Positions 58,203 through 64,000 of a DNA stretch of 64,000 nt are shown one piece after another. The notes under the pieces were generated by a model that searched no databases, was not told where the DNA came from, and worked only from the letters and a program-made list of their open reading frames with translations. Numbering within the stretch: the stretch's first letter is position 1; every line of letters starts with the position of its first letter. The DNA comes from Kribbella pratensis (GTDB lineage Bacteria > Actinomycetota > Actinomycetes > Propionibacteriales > Kribbellaceae). Made by a program: the position numbers and the translations under genes. The stretch spans positions 62,001 through 126,000 of the forward strand of contig NZ_SODP01000005.1 of the NCBI RefSeq assembly GCF_004365355.1. Reading direction: 5' to 3'.

Positions 58203-59320
58203 TGCGCGAGTACCTGCTGGTCCTGTTCGTGGCGATGGCCACGACCTTCTTGCTGACCGGCGTCGCCCGGCAGATCGCGCTGCGGTACGGCGCGGTCGCC
58301 AAGGTCCGGGCCCGGGACGTGCACAAGGTACCGATCCCGTACTTCGGCGGCCTGTCGATCCTCGGCGGCCTGATCGCCGCGTACATCGTCGCCTCCAACC
58401 TGCCGTTCCTCGGCAACAGCCTGCAGGTGGCCCACGATGCCCGCGCCATCCTGGTCGGCGGCGTGGTGATCTGCGCGGTCGGCGTGGTCGACGACCTGTA
58501 CGAGCTGGACGCGATCACCAAGCTGGCCGGCGAGGTCCTCGCGGTCGGCGTACTAGTTGTCCAAGGCATCCAGTTGTACTGGCTGCCGCTGCCCGGCGGC
58601 GTGATCTCGCCGTCGCCCGCGCAGCTGGCGGTGCTGACCGCCGGCATCCTGCTGGTCTCCTGCAACGCGGTGAACTTCGTCGACGGCCTGGACGGCCTCG
58701 CGGCCGGCGTGACCGCGATCGGCGCGACGGCGTTCTTCGCGTACTCGTACCTGCTGAACTTCCACGAGAACCTCGACCGGGCGACCACTTCGACCCTGAT
58801 CACGGTCGCGCTGGCCGGCGCCTGCCTCGGTTTCCTGCCGCACAACTTCTTCCCCGCCAGGGTCTTCATGGGCGACTCCGGCGCCCTGCTGATCGGCCTG
58901 ATGCTGGCCGCGTCGACGATCAGCCTGACCGGCCAGATGGACCCGAACGCCGTCCCGTACGAGGTCGGCGGCTCGAGCCTGCTGCCCGCGTTGCTTCCGT
59001 TGGTCCTCCCCATCGCCATCCTCGCGATCCCCGCACTGGACCTGACGCTCGCCTACATCCGCCGTACCAAGGCCGGCCGCTCGCCGTTCGCGGCCGACAA
59101 GCAGCACCTCCACCACCGCCTGATGCAACGCGGCCACTCGCACCGCCGCGCCGTCCTGCTGATGTACCTCTGGACCGCCCTGATCGCGTACGGCGTCGTG
59201 GTTCTCGGCCTTGTCCTGTACTGGTGGACGGCCCTGATCGTGCTGGCCGTCGCGGTCACCGCGGTCCTGCTCACGACCGGTCTCCCGAGGCGTTCCCGGA
59301 AACCGCTCGCCAAAGTTTGA
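58202..59320 (+). CDS. WecA/MraY-family undecaprenyl-phosphate GlcNAc-1-phosphate transferase
   Basis: 372 residues, about eleven transmembrane helices. VHKVPIPYFGGLSILGGL, VGVVDDLYELD, NFVDGLDGLAAG (Mg-binding Asp), RVFMGDSGALLIG and KQHLHHRLMQRGHSH are the family blocks; the HLHHR loop marks the WecA/TagO branch rather than MraY. It links N-acetylglucosamine phosphate to undecaprenyl phosphate for a wall polysaccharide. GTG 58202 overlaps the tsaC stop (TAGTG). It precedes the ATP synthase genes. Confidence 0.92.
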   Translation: MREYLLVLFVAMATTFLLTGVARQIALRYGAVAKVRARDVHKVPIPYFGGLSILGGLIAAYIVASNLPFLGNSLQVAHDARAILVGGVVICAVGVVDDLYELDAITKLAGEVLAVGVLVVQGIQLYWLPLPGGVISPSPAQLAVLTAGILLVSCNAVNFVDGLDGLAAGVTAIGATAFFAYSYLLNFHENLDRATTSTLITVALAGACLGFLPHNFFPARVFMGDSGALLIGLMLAASTISLTGQMDPNAVPYEVGGSSLLPALLPLVLPIAILAIPALDLTLAYIRRTKAGRSPFAADKQHLHHRLMQRGHSHRRAVLLMYLWTALIAYGVVVLGLVLYWWTALIVLAVAVTAVLLTTGLPRRSRKPLAKV

Positions 59321-59400
59321 TCCTCGCCGGTCGGGACCAGACCACTCGCCTTCCTGGCATACCGATAAGGTGTGGCTGTACAGCGGGAAGGACGCTCGTT

Positions 59401-59430
59401 TTGCTGACGGTGCAGACTTTGTGCTAGTTT
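59401..59430 (+). promoter_or_regulatory. Probable promoter of the ATP synthase operon
   Basis: TTGCTG (59401-59406) and TAGTTT (59425-59430) with an 18-nt spacer lie about 95 nt before the first atp gene, in a gap of 204 bp that holds nothing else. TTGTG (59419-59423) and CACAA (59432-59436) form a small inverted repeat over the -10. Confidence 0.5.
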
Positions 59431-59524
59431 TCACAAGCACCAGCAAAGAACAGCGACACCCCTGACCCCGCCCACCCGACGAATTGGCCGCGAGCCAGTT
59501 TCGCCAGCAGGACGGAACCACCAG

Positions 59525-59989
59525 ATGGCTCCTACGGACCACAGCCCGAAACCCGCCGGACAAGCGACAAAGCACCCGGCGCTGGCAATGCTGCGTGGCG
59601 CTCTGATCGCCGCACTGGTCGTCGGAGTCAATGCGACCGCTGTGTCCACGGTCGCGGCCGGTGTCGCCGGTCTCTGGGGCGCACTGCTCGGCCTGCTGAT
59701 GGTGATCGTCTTCTCCGGCGCCGGTCTGATCGCGCTGCACCTGTCCCGCAAGACTTCTCCGACCATGCAGCTGGCCGTTGCGATGGCGTCGTACACCGGA
59801 CGGATCGCGGTCTTCGGCGGTCTGCTCGCGGTCGCGCTGAGCTCGGACAGCCTGGCCAGGCACGTGAATCTGACCGTGCTCGGCCTGGTCGCCCTGGTCG
59901 TCGTGATGGGCTGGATGGCCGGCGAGATCTGGGCCTGGTCCCGGCTCCGCGTGCCGATCTACGACCTCGACAAAGAGGTGACCGCATGA
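59525..59989 (+). CDS. atpI: ATP synthase protein I-like membrane protein
   Basis: 154 residues with four hydrophobic segments (LRGALIAALVVGVNATAVST, AGLWGALLGLLMVIVFSGA, MASYTGRIAVFGGLLAVAL, TVLGLVALVVVMGWMAG). The place at the head of the atp genes and the final GEIWAWSR fit AtpI, which helps assemble the c-ring, although the sequence is weakly conserved. A polar Pro/Lys-rich N terminus precedes helix 1. Confidence 0.75.
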   Translation: MAPTDHSPKPAGQATKHPALAMLRGALIAALVVGVNATAVSTVAAGVAGLWGALLGLLMVIVFSGAGLIALHLSRKTSPTMQLAVAMASYTGRIAVFGGLLAVALSSDSLARHVNLTVLGLVALVVVMGWMAGEIWAWSRLRVPIYDLDKEVTA

Positions 59990-60079
59990 GCACGCTTGGT
60001 AGTGATTCCCGTGCTGTGGTGGAGATTACTGGGGCCGATGTGACCGCATCTGTCGCCAACTGGTACGTTTCGGGTGCCA

Positions 60080-60292
60080 ATGAGCGAGCATCAGGATCCG
60101 AAGCCATCACCCCCGAATTCGGGCGACGGCTGGCGGGTCCTGTCCTACTTGATCGGCGGTGTCCTGCTCTACGGGGGCATCGGCTTCGGGCTGGATCGCC
60201 TCTTCGGCACCGAATTCTTGCTTCCGGTGGGCATCGTCCTCGGTGCCGGGCTCACCATCCTGCTGCTGCACTTCCGGTACGGAAAGTCTTAA
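60080..60292 (+). CDS. AtpZ/AtpI-family small membrane protein
   Basis: 70 residues from ATG 60080 (GTG 60074 is in frame). WRVLSYLIGGVLLYGGIGFGLDRLFG is the first helix with the GxGFGxD turn of the AtpZ family, and LLPVGIVLGAGLTILLLHFRYG the second. AtpZ-like proteins associate with the ATP synthase membrane part. It lies 90 bp behind atpI and about 120 bp before atpB, an intervening stretch without a gene. Confidence 0.8.
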   Translation: MSEHQDPKPSPPNSGDGWRVLSYLIGGVLLYGGIGFGLDRLFGTEFLLPVGIVLGAGLTILLLHFRYGKS

Positions 60293-60410
60293 ACCCTTCG
60301 GGGCAAGGACGGATCCGCACCGGGTCTGACGTTGTTGACCGCCATGCCCTGAGCCGCCCTGCCCTTACGTACAAGGCGTCCGACTTGAGCACGACGCGAG
60401 AGGAGACCCG

Positions 60411-61193
60411 GTGACCGCCGGCGTTCCGACCGAGTTCATCGCACCCGGTCCACAGAGCTTCGACACCCCGCCGATCATCAACGGCGTGGACTGGTTCACC
60501 AAGCCCGTTCTGGTCAGCATGCTGACCGTCGTGGTCATCGTGTGGTTCTACTGGGCTGCGTCCCGCAAGTCCGCGATCGTTCCGAGCAGACTGCAGTTCG
60601 CCGGCGAGCTCGGGTACAACTTCGTGCGCAACTCGATCGCCCGGGACGCGATCGGCAGCCAGGAGTACATGAAGTACGTGCCGTACCTGTGCGGCCTGTT
60701 CTACTTCATCCTGCTGAACAACGTTGCGGCGACCATCCCGCTGATCCAGTTCCCGACCTTCAGCCACATCGGCTGGGCGTACTCGGCGGCGATCCTGAGC
60801 TGGATCATCTACAACGCGGTCGGCATCCGCAAGCACGGCCTCTGGGGCTACTTCAAGCACCAGACGATGCCCGCCGGTGTGCCGTGGTGGCTGATGCCGC
60901 TGATGATCCCGATCGAGTTCATCTCGAACATCGTGGTCCGGCCGATCTCGCTGAGCCTGCGGCTGTTCGCGAACATGTTCGCCGGGCACATCCTGCTGCT
61001 CGTGTTCGTGCTCGGCGCCGACTACCTGGTGTTCGAGTCCGGCAAGGTGCTGCTCGCCGGCGTAGGTGTCGTCACCTTCCTGATGGGCCTCGCGATCGCC
61101 GGGCTGGAGCTGTTCGTCCAGTGCATCCAGGCCTACATCTTCGTGGTGCTGACCGCGCAGTACATCGGCAGCGCCATCGCCGAGGACCACTGA
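60411..61193 (+). CDS. atpB: ATP synthase F0 subunit a
   Basis: 260 residues with five or six helices. The proton-path Arg is in ISLSLRLFANMFAGHILLL, followed by the C-terminal VQCIQAYIFVVLTAQYIG. It forms the half channels beside the c-ring. GTG 60411 follows GAGGAGACCCG. Confidence 0.97.
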   Translation: MTAGVPTEFIAPGPQSFDTPPIINGVDWFTKPVLVSMLTVVVIVWFYWAASRKSAIVPSRLQFAGELGYNFVRNSIARDAIGSQEYMKYVPYLCGLFYFILLNNVAATIPLIQFPTFSHIGWAYSAAILSWIIYNAVGIRKHGLWGYFKHQTMPAGVPWWLMPLMIPIEFISNIVVRPISLSLRLFANMFAGHILLLVFVLGADYLVFESGKVLLAGVGVVTFLMGLAIAGLELFVQCIQAYIFVVLTAQYIGSAIAEDH

Positions 61194-61271
61194 TCCGCAG
61201 TACCCCCTACATAGACCCGTAGTAACGGAAACCCGGATAGTCCCTATCCGTACCGAAAGGAAACACCTGAA

Positions 61272-61496
61272 ATGGCTCTCGAGATTGCCGGCAACATCGC
61301 AGTCCTCGGCTACGGCCTCGCCGCGATCGGCCCGGGCGTCGGCGTCGGTCTGATCTTCGCTGCCGTCATCAACGGCACCGCGCGTCAGCCGGAGGCCCAG
61401 AGCAAGCTGCAGTCGATCGCGTGGATCGGCTTCGGCGTCACCGAGGTTCTGGCGATCATCGGTATCGCGCTCGCCTTCGTCTTCAAGGCCAGCTGA
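61272..61496 (+). CDS. atpE: ATP synthase F0 subunit c
   Basis: 74 residues, two helices. [20 protein letters not shown] is helix 1 with the glycine repeat, the polar loop is ARQPE, and the proton-carrying Glu is in [15 protein letters not shown] (about residue 58). AAAGGAAA lies ahead of ATG 61272. It forms the rotor ring. Confidence 0.98.
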   Translation: MALEIAGNIAVLGYGLAAIGPGVGVGLIFAAVINGTARQPEAQSKLQSIAWIGFGVTEVLAIIGIALAFVFKAS

Positions 61497-61530
61497 CCCA
61501 ACTTTCCAGACTGACTGACAGGACTCAGAC

Positions 61531-62103
61531 ATGATGACGATGGTGCTACCTCTGGCCGCGGCCGCGGGCGAGGACGTCAACCCGCTGCTTCCGCACACCG
61601 CCGAGATCATCTTCGCCTTCGTCTTCCTGATCCTGCTGGCCATCGCCTTCGCCAAGGTGGTCGTCCCGAAGTTCGAGAAGGCTTACGCCGACCGGACCCA
61701 GGCGATCGAAGGCGGGATGGAAGACGCCAAGCAGGCCCAGGCCGAAGCGAAGGCGGCTTTGGAGAAGTACAACGCGCAGCTGGCGAATGCCCGCCAGGAG
61801 GCTGCGAAGATCCGCGAGGACGCCCGCGAGCAGGGCGCCCAGATCATCGCGGAGATGCGCGAGCAGGCGAACGCGGAGGCCGAGCGGATCGTCACGCACG
61901 CGCGCACCCAGATCGACGCCGAGCGGGCCCAGGCGGTCGCCTCGCTGCGCCGCGAGGTCGGCACGATGGCGACCACCCTGGCCTCCCGGATCGTCGGTGA
62001 GTCGCTCGAGGACGAGGCGCGCCAGCGCCGGACCGTCGAGCGCTTCCTGGCGGAGCTGGAGGAGTCGGAGTCGGCTCGTCAGGCCGTCGGAACGGACCGC
62101 TGA
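61531..62103 (+). CDS. atpF: ATP synthase F0 subunit b
   Basis: 190 residues. One hydrophobic segment (AEIIFAFVFLILLAIAFAKV) precedes a long charged coiled coil from about 45 to 180 (KQAQAEAKAALEKYNAQLAN and similar). It is the stator stalk. ATG 61531 or 61534. The stop overlaps atpH by 1 nt. Confidence 0.97.
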   Translation: MMTMVLPLAAAAGEDVNPLLPHTAEIIFAFVFLILLAIAFAKVVVPKFEKAYADRTQAIEGGMEDAKQAQAEAKAALEKYNAQLANARQEAAKIREDAREQGAQIIAEMREQANAEAERIVTHARTQIDAERAQAVASLRREVGTMATTLASRIVGESLEDEARQRRTVERFLAELEESESARQAVGTDR

Positions 62104-62900
62104 TGCGCGGCGCGTCGCACGAGTCACTCGCCCGGGCCGAAGAGGCCCTGGCGGGTGTGAGCCCGGCCGAGTCGCTGGGCGGCGAGCTGTTCTCGATCGC
62201 CAAGCTGCTCGACGGCAACGGCGCGCTCCGGCGCGCGCTGACCGACCCGGCCCGTCCGAAGGACACCAAGGTCGGCCTGGCGCAGCAGCTGTTCGGCGGC
62301 AAGATCTCCCCCCAGGCGTTGGAGATCCTGTCCGTCGCGGTGTCCGGCCGCTGGGTCAGCGGTCGTGACCTGGCCGACGCCCTCGACCAGCTGAGTGTCG
62401 AGGCCGAGGTGGCGTACGCCGACAGCCGCGGGAAGCTCGACGAGGTCGAGGACGAGCTGTTCCGGCTGGACCGCGTGGTCGCGGTCGAGCGGGCCCTGGC
62501 CGACAAGCTGGGGGACCGGGTGATCCCGGTCGAGCACCGCCAGCAGCTGATCCGCGGGTTGCTGGAGGGCAAGGCCGACGTCAGTACGGTGCGGCTGGCC
62601 GAGCGGGCCGTGGACGGGCGGGGCCGGAGCTTCGCGGCGTCGATGCGGAGCTACCAGGTCGCCGCGGCGGCCCGGCGCAACGCCAGCATCGCGACCGTGC
62701 GGGTGGCCACCGACCTGTCGGAGGCGGAGCGCACCCGGCTGGCCGACGCGCTCAGCCGGCAGTACGGCCGCCAGGTCCAGCTGAACGTGATCGTCGACCC
62801 GCAGGTGGTCGGCGGCGTCCGGGTGGACATCGGCGACGAAGTGATCGACGGAACCATCGCGGCCCGGCTCGACGAAGCGCAGCGGCGCATCGCGGGCTGA
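62103..62900 (+). CDS. atpH: ATP synthase F1 subunit delta
   Basis: 265 residues, the length seen in actinobacteria, which have about 80 more residues than the E. coli protein. SYQVAAAARRNASIATVRVAT region and the C-terminal LNVIVDPQVVGGVRVDIGD block are the OSCP/delta end. It links the b stalk to the alpha3beta3 head. ATG 62103 overlaps atpF (TGATG). Confidence 0.96.
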   Translation: MRGASHESLARAEEALAGVSPAESLGGELFSIAKLLDGNGALRRALTDPARPKDTKVGLAQQLFGGKISPQALEILSVAVSGRWVSGRDLADALDQLSVEAEVAYADSRGKLDEVEDELFRLDRVVAVERALADKLGDRVIPVEHRQQLIRGLLEGKADVSTVRLAERAVDGRGRSFAASMRSYQVAAAARRNASIATVRVATDLSEAERTRLADALSRQYGRQVQLNVIVDPQVVGGVRVDIGDEVIDGTIAARLDEAQRRIAG

Positions 62901-62948
62901 CGGCTCACAGACAACAGGCCAGCAAGGTCAAGGAAGCAGGATATAGAG

Positions 62949-64000
62949 ATGGCTGAGCTCACGATCAGGCCGGAGGAGATCCGGGACGCCCTGGATCAGT
63001 TCGTTCACGAGTACCAACCCGCCGAGACGTCCGCGGAAGAGGTCGGCACCGTCGTCGACGCCGGCGACGGTATCGCGCACGTCGAGGGTCTGCCCTCGGC
63101 GATGACCAACGAACTGCTCGAGTTCGAGGACGGCACCCGGGGCATCGCGCTGAACCTGGACGTCCGCGACATCGGTGTCGTCGTTCTCGGTGAGTTCGAC
63201 GGGATCGAGGAGGGCCAGCAGGTCCGCCGGACCGGTCAGGTGCTGTCGGTTCCGGTCGGCGAGGGCTACCTCGGCCGGGTCGTCGACCCGCTGGGCAAGC
63301 CCATCGACGGCCTGGGCGAGATCCAGGGCCTCGAGGGCGACCGCGCGCTGGAGCTGCAGGCGGCCGGCGTGATGGACCGCCAGGAGGTCCGCCAGCCGCT
63401 GCAGACCGGTATCAAGGCGATCGACGGGATGATCCCGATCGGACGTGGCCAGCGTGAGCTGATCATCGGCGACCGCAAGACCGGCAAGACCGCGATCGCG
63501 ATCGACACGATCATCAACCAGAAGGCGAACTGGGAGTCCGGCGACCCGGACAAGCAGGTCCGCTGCATCTACGTCGCCATCGGCCAGAAGGGCTCGACGA
63601 TCGCCGCCGTCCGCGGCGCGCTCGAAGAGGCCGGCGCGATGGAGTACACCACGATCGTCGCCTCCCCGGCGTCCGACCCGGCCGGCTTCAAGTACGTCGC
63701 GCCGTACACCGGCTCGGCCATCGGCCAGCACTGGATGTACCAGGGCAAGCACGTGCTGATCGTCTTCGACGACCTGACCAAGCAGGCCGAGGCGTACCGC
63801 GCGATGTCGCTGCTGCTGCGCCGCCCGCCGGGCCGCGAGGCGTACCCGGGTGACGTCTTCTACCTGCACAGCCGTCTGCTCGAGCGTTGCGCGAAGCTGT
63901 CCGACGAGCTCGGCGCGGGCTCGATGACCGGTCTGCCGATCATCGAGACCAAGGCCAACGACGTCTCGGCGTTCATCCCGACCAACGTCATCTCGATCAC
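62949..64000 (+). CDS. atpA: ATP synthase F1 subunit alpha (partial, runs off the window)
   Basis: The first 350 residues are present. [19 protein letters not shown] opens the protein, [19 protein letters not shown] is the N-terminal barrel, the P-loop is [15 protein letters not shown] (about 170-185) and [16 protein letters not shown] holds Walker B. It forms the non-catalytic nucleotide sites. The frame is open to the right edge of the window. Confidence 0.98.
   Translation, partial: MAELTIRPEEIRDALDQFVHEYQPAETSAEEVGTVVDAGDGIAHVEGLPSAMTNELLEFEDGTRGIALNLDVRDIGVVVLGEFDGIEEGQQVRRTGQVLSVPVGEGYLGRVVDPLGKPIDGLGEIQGLEGDRALELQAAGVMDRQEVRQPLQTGIKAIDGMIPIGRGQRELIIGDRKTGKTAIAIDTIINQKANWESGDPDKQVRCIYVAIGQKGSTIAAVRGALEEAGAMEYTTIVASPASDPAGFKYVAPYTGSAIGQHWMYQGKHVLIVFDDLTKQAEAYRAMSLLLRRPPGREAYPGDVFYLHSRLLERCAKLSDELGAGSMTGLPIIETKANDVSAFIPTNVISI

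Overview
The window is one contiguous high-GC chromosomal segment from an aerobic actinomycete. The gene content suggests a Kribbella/Nocardioides-type organism, but this is inferred from translated sequence and gene order, not from a marker gene. Supporting signs are the frequent GTG starts and 1-4 nt start/stop overlaps, the order prfA-prmC-tsaC-wecA-like-atpI-atpB-E-F-H-A, an actinobacterial Rho with a long Arg/Asp/Asn-rich insert, a DUF1906 secreted protein, and aerobic cobalamin enzymes. I see no insertion sequence, prophage or CRISPR array.

Positions 1-9.6 kb are accessory metabolism and regulation: the end of a serine hydrolase, an ABM monooxygenase-like protein, a MarR regulator with a perfect dyad operator facing a cupin, a secreted DUF1906/SH3 protein, a GyrI-like protein, an ArsR regulator with an MFS exporter, an SDR-cupin-FMO catabolic operon, and two tandem paralogous membrane proteins. 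Positions 9.7-14.1 kb hold cobIJ, cobH and cobG of the aerobic B12 pathway with an MFS gene; cobF lies apart at 20 kb behind zwf. Positions 14.2-30.6 kb hold regulators (MarR, ECF42-type sigma factor with its DGPF partner, AraC), transporters, VOC and DinB-type proteins, a carboxylesterase, a Tat-exported serine hydrolase and an aldo/keto reductase.

The most striking region is 30.5-37.5 kb. A CarH/LitR-type B12-dependent photoreceptor repressor is encoded divergently from an FAD oxidoreductase and a DUF1365-cyclopropane synthase fusion, and starts its own four-gene operon (carH, SDR-DUF2867, SRPBCC, SDR) in which every junction is an ATGA overlap. The 97-bp divergent promoter holds five 11-bp direct repeats, in blocks of two and three, placed on the -10 and -35 elements of both operons. 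The likely picture is a light-induced membrane-lipid modification and repair system, with the cob genes elsewhere in the window helping to supply the chromophore.

A tRNA-Arg(CCG) with strong terminator hairpins separates this from 37.9-46.3 kb: a PspC protein, a lipoprotein, a FitAB/VapBC-type toxin-antitoxin pair, a VOC protein and the tightly packed argS-lysA-hom-thrC-thrB operon. rho follows behind a 326-bp leader and is trailed by an 89-nt nested palindrome. After a large secreted beta-propeller/phosphoesterase come rpmE, prfA and prmC. The prmC reading frame begins with about ten copies of a 30-bp minisatellite. Three opposite-strand genes (endonuclease-like, lipoprotein, adenosine deaminase) are lodged between prmC and tsaC. 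The window ends inside atpA of the F1Fo ATP synthase operon.
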